A stretch of DNA of 25,367 bases, from assembly GCA_905198155.1 (NCBI GenBank), contig CAJKBQ010000033.1:1-25367 (forward strand). The letters are read 5' to 3'. The position numbers and the translations under genes are program-made. A model generated the notes under the pieces. It did not search any database. It saw only the letters and a list, made by a program, of their open reading frames with translations, and was not told the origin of the DNA. Positions 7,265-14,337 of this stretch are shown here, one piece after another. Source of the DNA: an uncultured Eubacteriales bacterium. Lineage in GTDB: Bacteria; Bacillota; Clostridia; Oscillospirales; Acutalibacteraceae. Position 1 is the first letter of the stretch, and the number at the start of each line of letters is the position of its first letter.

Positions 7265-9115
7265 ATGGCGGCAATTCAATCGATACGGCGCACGACGATT
7301 TCGGAATTCCGCGGGGCGGATTTGCGCAGCGACCCGGCGGAGATGCACATGAGCCGGTCGCCGTCGTGCGTGAATATGATGCGCGGCGCGCCGAATCAGG
7401 TGCGGAAGCGAATGGGATACACGCCGATTGCGCGGTATCCTTACGCGATCAACGGACGGTATTGGTACAAAGGCCAAGAGGTGGTGCACACCGGGACGCG
7501 GCTGTATGTGGGTACCGGCGTGAAGTTTACCGGGATGGCGAATGCGCCGAGCATGGGATTCTGCATGGGTGACTGGCTGTATATCCTGGACGGGACGCAT
7601 TACATTTGCTACGACGGAACGCGCGTCCGGAACGTGAGCGACGTGGCGTATACGCCGACGGTGATGATTTCCCGCAATCCGGACGGAACCGGCGGGACGG
7701 TGCTGGAAGAGAAAAACCTGCTGACCGGCAGGTGGACCGACAGTTTTTACCCGGACGGAGTGGCGACGGATTATCAGCTGAGTTTCAGCGATTTGGACGA
7801 CAGCGGCGTGAAAGTATATGCGATCGATTCAAAGGGCGAAAACTGGGAAGAAATGTTCGAGAACATCGAATACACGGTGAACCGCACGACGGGGGTGGTG
7901 ACGTTCACGGAAGCGCCGCCGAAATCGCCGGTGGAGGGCGCGGACGGACTGCGGATTACTGCGTCGCGCAGCAACGGTGACCAGGCGTTGAAGATTACCG
8001 GCGGCGATATCTGCACGGTGTACGATGAAACGGGGCTGGGCACGCGCGTGTTTGTGACGGGCTGCACGGCGTACCCCAACCGCGATTTTTGGAGCGCGCA
8101 GCAGGAACCGACGTATTTTCCGGACGTGAATTATTCCGTACTGGGACAAAGCAATGCGCGTATTATGGGGTACAGCCGGATCGGCGGCAGTCTGGCTGCG
8201 CACAAGGGCGCGCCGGAGAATGCGATTTTTGTGCGCACGGCGGAGACGGTGGAGCTGAGCGACGGAACCCAGTCGCTGGTGTTCCGCACCGGCAGCGTAC
8301 TGCCGAGCCATACGCCGCTGAGCCGGTTCAGCTTTGCGGCGCTGGACGGGGAGCCGCTGTATTTGACGGACGGCGGCGTGTGCGCGCTGACGTCCACCAC
8401 ACCGTACGGCAGCCGGTGCGAGCAGGGGCGGTCGTATTTTATTGACCCGGCGCTGCGGGCGGAGGATTCGCCCGAACTGGCAAAGGCGGTGGTTTTTCAG
8501 GACTTTTATGTGCTGGCATTCCCCAACGGGCATGTGTATTTGCTCGACGGACATCAGAAATCGTACGTGAAAGAACAGCCGTACAGCAGTTTTCAGTATG
8601 AGTGCTTCTACTGGGACAATGTTCCGGCGACGCAGATTTGGGTACACGAAAACCGGCTGTATTTCGGGACGCAGAACGGGTATATTTATCGATTTTACGA
8701 TGACCCGACGGCGGCAATCAGCTACAACGACAACGGGGCGGCGATTGCGGCGGAATGGCAGACGCCGGAATTCACCGGCACGCGGTTTGATGCGGCGAAA
8801 AGCTTCCGGCGGTACAGCATTCGGCTGAACCATGCGGGATCGACGTCGATGAACGGTGCGTACCGGGCGGCGGGCGGCGCGTGGGCGCCGCTGGCGGACA
8901 CGGCGATTCCGGTGCGGCGGTGGCAGTTTTCAAAATTGGAATTTTCCACGCTGAGCTTTGGGTCGCGGACGGGCGGATGCACCGTGCGCGGTCGGATGGC
9001 GGTACACGGTACGGAGCGGCTGGCGCTGCGGGTGGGCAACAACGCGCTGCACGAACCGTTCGGGCTGAGCGCGATTGCGGTGGATTACACGCAGGCCGGC
9101 GATGCCAAACGGTAA
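7265..9115 (+). CDS. Putative tail nozzle / DNA-stabilisation protein (beta-propeller-like)
   Basis: At 616 aa this is the largest protein of the cassette. The N-terminus reads like the P22 gp10 / T7 gp12 class of tail nozzle proteins: FRGADLRSDPAE, SPSCVNMMRGAPNQVRKRMGY, then many short strand-rich repeats with YxGxG, WLYILDGTHYI, LYLTDGGVCAL and LYFGTQNGYIYRF, suggesting a beta-propeller. Such proteins extend the portal-adaptor complex and close the tail tube. Position after the adaptor gene and before the fibre agrees. The ATG at 7265 has AAAGGAG at 7250-7256. No tape measure or sheath gene is present, which supports a short-tailed particle. An alternative is a non-nozzle structural protein with a similar fold. 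Confidence 0.6.
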   Translation: MAAIQSIRRTTISEFRGADLRSDPAEMHMSRSPSCVNMMRGAPNQVRKRMGYTPIARYPYAINGRYWYKGQEVVHTGTRLYVGTGVKFTGMANAPSMGFCMGDWLYILDGTHYICYDGTRVRNVSDVAYTPTVMISRNPDGTGGTVLEEKNLLTGRWTDSFYPDGVATDYQLSFSDLDDSGVKVYAIDSKGENWEEMFENIEYTVNRTTGVVTFTEAPPKSPVEGADGLRITASRSNGDQALKITGGDICTVYDETGLGTRVFVTGCTAYPNRDFWSAQQEPTYFPDVNYSVLGQSNARIMGYSRIGGSLAAHKGAPENAIFVRTAETVELSDGTQSLVFRTGSVLPSHTPLSRFSFAALDGEPLYLTDGGVCALTSTTPYGSRCEQGRSYFIDPALRAEDSPELAKAVVFQDFYVLAFPNGHVYLLDGHQKSYVKEQPYSSFQYECFYWDNVPATQIWVHENRLYFGTQNGYIYRFYDDPTAAISYNDNGAAIAAEWQTPEFTGTRFDAAKSFRRYSIRLNHAGSTSMNGAYRAAGGAWAPLADTAIPVRRWQFSKLEFSTLSFGSRTGGCTVRGRMAVHGTERLALRVGNNALHEPFGLSAIAVDYTQAGDAKR

Positions 9116-9153
9116 GCGCCGGTGCGATACGACAAAAGGAGTGCGATAAGCGG

Positions 9154-9678
9154 ATGAGCATTGAAAAATTGACGGATGCCGACTACAACGGCAAGGGCGT
9201 TACGGGGCTGGCGGATACGCCGGGCCTGTCTACCCTGGAAATGCAGCAGAAATTGGATGAATTGAGCCGATCGGTGGTGGGGCCGAAGGTCAACGAAGTG
9301 ATCGATGCGCTGAATACGGCGTATGTGGTCGCGACGGGGACGGAAGGAATCTGGACGTACCGTACCTGGTCGGATGATACGATGGAATGCTGGGGCACGG
9401 TGTCCGCCGCGGTGGCGGCTGCGGCGACGGCGGACGGCGGCGTGTACTGCACGGGTCAGACCGACTTTGCGGCGCAGGCGTACCCGGCGAAGTACGGCGC
9501 GGCACCGGCGTGTATGCCGCTGCTGAACGCGGCGGGCGCATGGCTGCGCGTGGCGGAACCGGGCACGACCGAACAGTCGCCGTCGTTTCAGCTGGTGCGC
9601 AGCACGGCCGGTGCGGCCGGGACGGCGGACGTTCAGCTGTATGTGATCGGCCGGCTGTATCGGCCGGATCCGGTGTAA
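9154..9678 (+). CDS. Short fibre-like / receptor-binding protein
   Basis: This 174-aa protein has a helical N-terminus (LSTLEMQQKLDELSR), likely for trimerisation or attachment. A domain with GIWTYRTWSDDTMECWGTV near residues 66-84 follows, a pattern common in the tips of Firmicute phage tail fibres and minor structural proteins. The C-terminal half is beta-rich and ends in AADVQLYVIG-type strands (TADVQLYVIGRLY). In this cassette it is the only candidate host-recognition protein, which is unusually small. The start is the ATG at 9154 with AAAAGGAG at 9134-9141. The specific receptor cannot be guessed. Confidence 0.65.
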   Translation: MSIEKLTDADYNGKGVTGLADTPGLSTLEMQQKLDELSRSVVGPKVNEVIDALNTAYVVATGTEGIWTYRTWSDDTMECWGTVSAAVAAAATADGGVYCTGQTDFAAQAYPAKYGAAPACMPLLNAAGAWLRVAEPGTTEQSPSFQLVRSTAGAAGTADVQLYVIGRLYRPDPV

Positions 9679-9711
9679 GCGGACGCGCAGATTCGAGAAG
9701 GGAGCGGGGTT

Positions 9712-10428
9712 ATGGGCTATTTGAAGATTTACCCGGAGTGGCTGCCGTATGCCCGGATGAAGGACCGGCGGGGATTTATCAGCAAGCGGTTCGGCGGCGG
9801 GCACAGCGGCGTGGACAGCGTGGGCAACCAGTATGGGAACCCGGTATGCGCGGTGATTAACGGGCGCGTGACCCGCGTGACGACCAGCGGGACGCTCGGA
9901 AACACGGTGGAGTACGGGAACGGGACGGTGCGGATTGCGCACTACCATCTTGCCAGCACGGCGGTGGCGGTGGGACAGACGGTGACGGCCGGAGAGACCG
10001 TCCTCGGCGTGGAAGGCAGCACCGGATCGCTGGCGAAAGGCAAACATTTGCACACTTCGCTGTGGATCGGCGGGGTGCTGACGGACCCGGAACCGTATTT
10101 GTGCGGGGATCGGGCATTGGAATCGAAGGAGGTTCGACCGATGAAATATCAGGTGGGCGACCGTGTCCGGGTGACGGGCACGATTTATACCAGCGCGTGG
10201 GGCGCAAAGCCGACCGTTTCCGGCGGCGGCAAGACGTACGAGATTACCAGCGTGATTTCGATGAACGGCGTGACCAAGCCGTATTTGCTGGGCAGCGCCG
10301 GATTTTGCAGCGATACGGACATTGCGGCGGAATCCGGCGGGAACGACGCGGAGGTGACGCAGCTGCGGCAGCAGCTGACGGCGGCCGCCGCAAAACTGGA
10401 CGCGATCCGAAAAGTGCTGGACGGCTGA
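9712..10428 (+). CDS. Phage endolysin: M23 metallopeptidase with SH3-like C-terminus
   Basis: This is a peptidoglycan-degrading enzyme for lysis. The 238-aa product has the LytM/M23 zinc site: HSGVD (H31 and D35), HYHL (H77/H79) and HLH (H112/H114). There is no signal peptide, so release would depend on a holin. From about residue 144 an SH3-like wall-binding region starts (KYQVGDRVRVTG, then GGGKTYEITSV), followed by a short coiled-coil tail (QLRQQLTAAAAKLDAIRKVL). The ATG at 9712 follows GAAGGGAG. An internal in-frame ATG at 10141 has its own AAGGAGG, listed separately. Two holin/spanin-like membrane proteins follow. A structural, entry-associated peptidase is an alternative role. Confidence 0.85.
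   Translation: MGYLKIYPEWLPYARMKDRRGFISKRFGGGHSGVDSVGNQYGNPVCAVINGRVTRVTTSGTLGNTVEYGNGTVRIAHYHLASTAVAVGQTVTAGETVLGVEGSTGSLAKGKHLHTSLWIGGVLTDPEPYLCGDRALESKEVRPMKYQVGDRVRVTGTIYTSAWGAKPTVSGGGKTYEITSVISMNGVTKPYLLGSAGFCSDTDIAAESGGNDAEVTQLRQQLTAAAAKLDAIRKVLDG
10141..10428 (+). CDS. Possible internal in-frame product: wall-binding domain of the lysin alone
   Basis: Within the lysin gene, an ATG (lysin residue 144) is preceded by AAGGAGG at 10126-10132 with 8-nt spacing, as good as any gene start in this cassette. Translation from it would give a 95-aa SH3-like plus coiled-coil polypeptide without the peptidase. Internal starts that yield free wall-binding subunits are known for several endolysins of phages of Gram-positive bacteria. 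The ribosome binding site is seen in the sequence; use of the site is inference. It could also be a relic of a gene fusion. Confidence 0.5.
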   Translation: MKYQVGDRVRVTGTIYTSAWGAKPTVSGGGKTYEITSVISMNGVTKPYLLGSAGFCSDTDIAAESGGNDAEVTQLRQQLTAAAAKLDAIRKVLDG

Positions 10429-10459
10429 GCGGGGCGCGCGGAAAGGAACGAATGATGCA

Positions 10460-10726
10460 ATGACTTTGGAAATTGGGTTGCTGATCTCGCTGATCGGCTG
10501 CCTGCTGGCCATTGCCGGATGGCTTGCCAACCGCGAAAAGCGGGTGGCAGGCGATGCGGAGTGGCGCGGGTGCGTGAATGCGAAGCTGGATGTGATTGTC
10601 GGGATGAAAGACGATTTGACGCGCGTGGAGGCCGAAGTGAAGGAATTCAGCGAACGGCTGACGCGCGCGGAATCCGGGGTGGAGCAGCTGACGCGGCGGA
10701 TGACGGAATTGGCGAAAGGAGATTGA
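10460..10726 (+). CDS. Small membrane-anchored coiled-coil protein, XhlA/holin-associated-like
   Basis: The 88-aa product has one N-terminal membrane segment (about residues 4-22, LEIGLLISLIGCLLAIAGW). A cytoplasmic-looking charged helical domain with heptad character follows (KDDLTRVEAEVKEFSERLTR and onward). This layout resembles XhlA-like and other lysis-associated proteins found next to holins. It lies between the lysin and the second membrane protein gene; its end overlaps the ribosome binding site of the next gene. The start is the ATG at 10460, with GGAAAGGA about 12 nt upstream; earlier ATGs run into a stop after three codons. Confidence 0.65.
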   Translation: MTLEIGLLISLIGCLLAIAGWLANREKRVAGDAEWRGCVNAKLDVIVGMKDDLTRVEAEVKEFSERLTRAESGVEQLTRRMTELAKGD

Positions 10727-10732
10727 TTCGAT

Positions 10733-11029
10733 ATGGAAAAGATGGGACTGCTGCTGATGATGGCAGTGCTGGTGGAGGCGCTGACCGAGTACGTGAAGAA
10801 CCTGGTGCGGATGACCGACCGCAAGGCGGTGATTACGCAGATGTGCGCGCTGGTGTTCGGCATTTTGCTGTGCATCGGGCTGCGGGCAGATATGTTTGCG
10901 CTGCTGGGCATTCCGTTCCGGATCCCGGTGGTGGGGTGCGTATTGACCGGGGTGTTCGCTTCGCGCGGCGCCAATTATATGAACGATCTGGTGGATCGTT
11001 TGACGGGCAAAACAGAGTCGTCGAAATAA
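10733..11029 (+). CDS. Putative holin
   Basis: The 98-aa protein has likely membrane segments at about residues 4-20, 32-52 and 57-75. A conserved-looking SRGANYMNDLVDRL-type C-terminus (seen as SRGANYMNDL) is common in Firmicute phage holin-like proteins. A holin would open the membrane to let the M23 lysin reach the wall, and the gene order lysin, coiled-coil membrane protein, holin supports it. The ribosome binding site AAAGGAG overlaps the end of the preceding gene. There is no direct evidence for pore formation. Confidence 0.7.
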   Translation: MEKMGLLLMMAVLVEALTEYVKNLVRMTDRKAVITQMCALVFGILLCIGLRADMFALLGIPFRIPVVGCVLTGVFASRGANYMNDLVDRLTGKTESSK

Positions 11030-11047
11030 AAGGGGTGCAAAATCAGA

Positions 11048-11983
11048 ATGGATGAACAAATTTACGCGCAGAAGCGGCGCAGCCTAACGGATGCGTTTGA
11101 ACAGACCCAGGCGCAGCGCGATGCGCAGTGGGCGGCGGAGAAGTCTGCGCTGGACGCGGAACGCAATCAGCTGGCGGCGGATCGCGAACGCGCCAACCGG
11201 AACGTGTATGTGCGGCAGGAACAGGCGAAGGCTCAGCTGCCGGAGCAGCTGAGCCGGTTGGGCATCAACGGCGGTGCGGCGGAGACCAATTTGCTGCGGA
11301 TGAACAATGCGTTCAACAATGAGCGCGGGCAGATTGAACAGTCGTATCAGGCAGCGGTTCAGAAGGTGAATCAGACGGCGGACAAGCAGCGAGCCGCGTA
11401 TCAGAACGATAAACGGACGGCGGAACAGACGTATTACGACCGGCTGACCGACCTGGCGCAGGAGCTGGCCGAGGCGCAGCAGACCCGCGCGGAAGCACAG
11501 CGTGCGGCGGAAGAAAAACGCGCGCAGCAAGAGGCGGAACGCGCGTGGACCCGCGAAAAGTACCAGATGCAGGTGGATGCGGCGCGGGAGAAGGCGCAGA
11601 TTGCAGCCGATCTGGCGCGGGAAAAGGCCCGGATTGCGGCGGCGTCCAAAACGAGTTCGAGCAAATCCACCGCGACGAAAAAATCGACGAAATCGAGCAA
11701 GTCTACGTCGCAGCAGTCGTCCGGCAAGACGCAGCAAAGCGGCGTACGGTATCTGTCGGTGCCGACGGGCAGCGGGATGCAGCGGCTGACGCGGTTCGGC
11801 GGGCGGACATACGCCAATCCGGTGCAGTTTGACGGCAGCGGCGCGGCGAAAATTCAGGTGGGCAGCCGGTACTACACGGTGGACGAACTGCAAAAGGCGC
11901 TGCGCGACGGGACGGTAGTCGCGCAGAGCGGGCCGCTGAATTCCAGCCGGTATGTGGCGGCGGCGCAGGGCGTGGCGAAATAA
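11048..11983 (+). CDS. Coiled-coil phage protein, putative ejection/internal virion protein
   Basis: The 311-aa product has three parts. Residues 1-205 are an almost uninterrupted charged coiled coil, rich in Gln, Ala, Arg and Glu, containing LSRLGINGGAAETNLLR and NNERGQIEQSY. About 203-232 is a Ser/Thr/Lys low-complexity linker. The C-terminal 80 residues form a small domain (RFGGRTYANPVQF, GSRYYTVDELQKALRDG). The GxxGGxxE..L.R.N..NNxR..I pattern is one I associate with Firmicute phage proteins of unclear role. An internal virion or ejection protein is a reasonable guess, since podoviruses need such proteins and none other is present. It is the last gene of the cassette and faces a host gene. 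The start is the ATG at 11048, after AAAAGGGG. Confidence 0.55.
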   Translation: MDEQIYAQKRRSLTDAFEQTQAQRDAQWAAEKSALDAERNQLAADRERANRNVYVRQEQAKAQLPEQLSRLGINGGAAETNLLRMNNAFNNERGQIEQSYQAAVQKVNQTADKQRAAYQNDKRTAEQTYYDRLTDLAQELAEAQQTRAEAQRAAEEKRAQQEAERAWTREKYQMQVDAAREKAQIAADLAREKARIAAASKTSSSKSTATKKSTKSSKSTSQQSSGKTQQSGVRYLSVPTGSGMQRLTRFGGRTYANPVQFDGSGAAKIQVGSRYYTVDELQKALRDGTVVAQSGPLNSSRYVAAAQGVAK

Positions 11984-12001
11984 AGACCGGTGCGCAGACG
12001 C

Positions 12002-12034
12002 AAAAATGCCCGCCGGAGGGATGCTCCGGCGGGC
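12002..12034 (-). terminator. Rho-independent terminator of the ACT-UPF0210 operon
   Basis: A perfect 11-bp stem (GCCCGCCGGAG/CTCCGGCGGGC, 12008-12034) with a 5-nt loop is followed, on the minus strand, by a short T-run at 12002-12006. On the plus strand there is no T-run, so it serves the minus-strand operon and not clearly the phage cassette. Confidence 0.8.
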
Positions 12035-12052
12035 GGGGGTGAAAAAACAAGA

Positions 12053-13414
12053 TCAGTTTTTCAGGCTTTGAAGCGGCGCGGGGATACGGCCGCCGCGGCG
12101 GATGAACGTGGCGGGCGACCAGTCGTTGACCGGCATTACCGGCCCGCTGCCGAGCAGACCGCCGAACGACAGCTCGTCGCCGACGGATTTGCCGATGGCC
12201 GGAATCAGCCGCACAGCGGTGGTTTTGGAATTGACCATACCGATGGCGGCTTCGTCGGCGATGATGGCGGAGATGGTGTCGGCCGAAATGTCGCCGGGGA
12301 CGACGATCATGTCCAAGCCGACCGAGCAGACGGCGGTCATGGCTTCGAGTTTTTCAATGCGCAGGGCGCCGCAGCGCGCAGCGTCGATCATCCCGGCGTC
12401 TTCCGTGACGGGAATGAACGCGCCGGACAGGCCGCCGACGTGCGACGAGGCCATCACGCCGCCTTTTTTGACGGCGTCGTTCAGCAGCGCCAGCGCGGCG
12501 GTGGTGCCGGGCGCGCCGCAGGATTCCAGGCCCATCTCTTCCAGAATGTGCGCGACCGAGTCGCCGACGGCCGGGGTGGGCGCCAGCGACAGATCGACGA
12601 TGCCGAACGGCACGTCCAGCCGGCGCGACGCTTCGTGCGCGATCAGCTGGCCGACGCGCGTGATTTTGAATGCGGTTTTTTTGACGATGTCGGCAACTTC
12701 GGTGAGGTTGCACCCGGATCCGGCTTTGTGCAGCGCGGCACTGACCACGCCCGGACCGGATACGCCGACGTTGATGACGCAGTCCGGCTCACCGGGGCCG
12801 TGAAATGCACCGGCCATGAAGGGATTGTCCTCCGGGGCGTTGCAGAACACGACCAGCTTGGCCGCGCCGATGCAGTCGCGGTCGGCGGTGATTTCGGCGG
12901 TGCGGCGGACGATTTCGCCCATCCGGCCGACGGCGTCCATATTGATGCCGGTTTTGGTGGAGCCGATGTTGACCGAGGAGCAGACGTGCTCCGTTTCGCT
13001 CAGTGCTTCGGGGATGGAGTCAATCAGCGCGCGGTCGCCGGGGCCGAAGCCTTTGTGCACCAGCGCGGAGTATCCGCCGATGAAGTTGACGCCGGTGGTG
13101 CGCGACGCGCGTTCCAGGGCTTTGGCCAGGCGGATGGGCGAATCGTGCGGGCAGGCGGCGGCGATCATCGCGATCGGCGTGACGGCGATGCGTTTGTTGA
13201 CGATCGGGACGCCGTATTCGGCCGCCAGGTCTTCGCCGGTCTGCACCAGGTGCTGCGCGCGGCGGCAGATTTTGTCGTAGACTTTGGTACAGGCTTTTTC
13301 GATATCGGGGTCGATGCAGTCAAGCAGGGAGATGCCCATGGTAATGGTTCGGACATCGAGATGCTCCTGCTGGATCATCGTGAGGGTTTCCATAATCTCG
13401 CTGGGGTTCATCAT
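12053..13414 (-). CDS. UPF0210 / PFL family protein (DUF711)
   Basis: This widespread, mostly uncharacterised enzyme-like family is distantly reminiscent of pyruvate formate-lyase fold proteins in name only. The 453-aa product is full length. Recognisable segments include VRTITMGISLLDC near the N-terminus, GVNFIGGYSALVHKG, FCNAPEDNPFMAGAFHGPGE, NVGVSGPGVV, SLAPTPAVGDSV and GGRIPAPLQSLKN at the end. Two ATGs lie together; 13414 is chosen, 11 nt after GGAGG at 13426-13430. It is 33 nt downstream of the ACT-domain gene and forms an operon with it. That pairing is conserved in many Firmicutes and suggests that the ACT protein controls it. The substrate is unknown. Confidence 0.92.
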   Translation of the reverse strand: MMNPSEIMETLTMIQQEHLDVRTITMGISLLDCIDPDIEKACTKVYDKICRRAQHLVQTGEDLAAEYGVPIVNKRIAVTPIAMIAAACPHDSPIRLAKALERASRTTGVNFIGGYSALVHKGFGPGDRALIDSIPEALSETEHVCSSVNIGSTKTGINMDAVGRMGEIVRRTAEITADRDCIGAAKLVVFCNAPEDNPFMAGAFHGPGEPDCVINVGVSGPGVVSAALHKAGSGCNLTEVADIVKKTAFKITRVGQLIAHEASRRLDVPFGIVDLSLAPTPAVGDSVAHILEEMGLESCGAPGTTAALALLNDAVKKGGVMASSHVGGLSGAFIPVTEDAGMIDAARCGALRIEKLEAMTAVCSVGLDMIVVPGDISADTISAIIADEAAIGMVNSKTTAVRLIPAIGKSVGDELSFGGLLGSGPVMPVNDWSPATFIRRGGRIPAPLQSLKN

Positions 13415-13447
13415 AAGCAAAAACGCCTCCTTTTGGACGAAACGGGA

Positions 13448-13717
13448 TCAGATGCGGTGCATGGCGTTGAAGATATCTTCATGCATCACGTGAATACTCA
13501 GGTTTTTGGATTTGCCCATTTCGCTCAGCTCGGCGGCGAACTGCGCCAGCGGGGTGGAATCTTCGGTGGATTCGATCATCATAATCATAACGAACATATC
13601 CTGCAGGATCGACTGCGTGACGTCCGTGATATTCATGTGCGCCTCCGCGCACGCGCTCGACACGCCGGACAGAATGCCCACGCGGTCTTTGCCGACAACT
13701 GATACAACAGCACGCAT
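13448..13717 (-). CDS. ACT domain protein, UPF0237 family
   Basis: The 89-aa product is a single ACT domain. It begins MRAVVSVVGKDRVGILSGVSS, the usual strand-turn-helix with the ligand-binding glycine loop, and continues through NITDVTQSILQDMF. ACT domains bind small ligands, usually amino acids, at subunit interfaces. This is the standard size for the family. The ATG at 13717 has GGAGGT upstream; a longer frame to 13780 lacks a start signal. It is the first gene of an operon with the UPF0210 gene, driven by the promoter at 13769-13797. A regulatory partner role is inferred from the conserved pairing. Confidence 0.92.
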   Translation of the reverse strand: MRAVVSVVGKDRVGILSGVSSACAEAHMNITDVTQSILQDMFVMIMMIESTEDSTPLAQFAAELSEMGKSKNLSIHVMHEDIFNAMHRI

Positions 13718-13768
13718 TGGGGTAGTACCTCCTTCAAACAGGTAAGTGGTGGGTGAAAATTTTCTTCT

Positions 13769-13797
13769 ATTGTAGCACAAATCGGGCGGTTCTGCAA
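13769..13797 (-). promoter_or_regulatory. Sigma-A promoter of the ACT-UPF0210 operon
   Basis: On the minus strand, TTGCAG (13792-13797) and TACAAT (13769-13774) are separated by 17 nt. The leader before the ACT gene start is about 45 nt. The spacing is ideal and the hexamers are close to consensus. Confidence 0.8.
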
Positions 13798-13835
13798 GAG
13801 GCGGCGCGAATTTTGCGTTTGCGAATTTTTTGCGC

Positions 13836-13864
13836 TTGACAATGATGCAGAATATTCGTATAAT
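13836..13864 (+). promoter_or_regulatory. Consensus sigma-A promoter of the small membrane protein gene
   Basis: TTGACA (13836-13841) and TATAAT (13859-13864) match consensus fully with a 17-nt spacer. So strong a promoter for a small membrane protein suggests that it is normally repressed; ATATATC repeats overlap its downstream edge. Confidence 0.9.
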
Positions 13865-13890
13865 ATATCATATATATCATTCAATATATC
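13863..13890 (+). promoter_or_regulatory. Operator-like ATATATC direct repeats
   Basis: Three copies of ATATATC start at 13863, 13872 and 13884, covering the end of the -10 box and the expected transcription start. Their position would block RNA polymerase if bound. AT-rich repeats of this sort are seen near genes controlled by PadR-type repressors, but the regulator here is unknown and no PadR gene is intact in the window. Confidence 0.5.
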
Positions 13891-13907
13891 GAAAGAGGCG
13901 CCGATGC

Positions 13908-14267
13908 ATGAAAAGAAAAATCCTGAACCCGGCGGCGATGCTGGCGGCCGGACTGGCGCTGGGCGTCATCAGCCGGCTGCCGGACATTTACACGCAGAAC
14001 CCGGGCAATGTTTTTTCGCAGACGGCGATTTGGATTTTGATGGGGACGCTGGCGACGTATTATGCGACGGCAGCGGTCACGCATGGGGTGTATCACCGGA
14101 GCTTCATCATCGGGCGGTCGGTGTTTGCGCTGTGCGCGCCGGTGTCGGTGGGATCCACGGTGATTTTGTTTGACCGGCTGCGGAGGTACGACTATGTGAT
14201 TCACGCGGCGCTGATTTATTTTCTGTTTTTTGCAAAAGTGCCGCGCGGCGGACAAAAGAAGGCATGA
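13908..14267 (+). CDS. Small integral membrane protein (119 aa), unknown function
   Basis: The product has about four hydrophobic segments: NPAAMLAAGLALGVIS near residues 5-21, then TAIWILMGTLATYYATAAV, SVFALCAPVSVGSTVILF and DYVIHAALIYFLFFA. Short polar loops and a basic C-terminus (GGQKKA) complete it. The ATG at 13908 has GAAAGAGG 9 nt upstream; an ATG four bases earlier opens a different frame. I recall similar clostridial membrane proteins that are longer in the middle, so this one could be internally shortened, but I cannot verify that here. It has its own strong promoter with operator-like repeats, and the AraC/GyrI regulator follows after 70 nt. Confidence 0.75.
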   Translation: MKRKILNPAAMLAAGLALGVISRLPDIYTQNPGNVFSQTAIWILMGTLATYYATAAVTHGVYHRSFIIGRSVFALCAPVSVGSTVILFDRLRRYDYVIHAALIYFLFFAKVPRGGQKKA

Positions 14268-14294
14268 ATTGTCGGGCGCAGGGTGTGCGGCGTG

Positions 14295-14303
14295 TGGTAT
14301 CAT
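14295..14303 (+). promoter_or_regulatory. Possible extended -10 promoter of the AraC/GyrI gene
   Basis: TGGTATCAT is an extended -10 element lying 35 nt before the regulator start. No good -35 is visible at the proper distance, so promoter strength would be low or activator-dependent. Read-through from the upstream membrane protein gene is an alternative. Confidence 0.4.
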
Positions 14304-14337
14304 AGAGATACAGCGAATGCAAAGGGGTGCGGCGCAG

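Noticed and set aside
11990..13702. 570-aa plus-strand frame opposite the UPF0210 and ACT genes
   Set aside because: It is Asp/Gly/Arg-rich without recognisable domains, while the minus strand encodes two known families with promoter and terminator.
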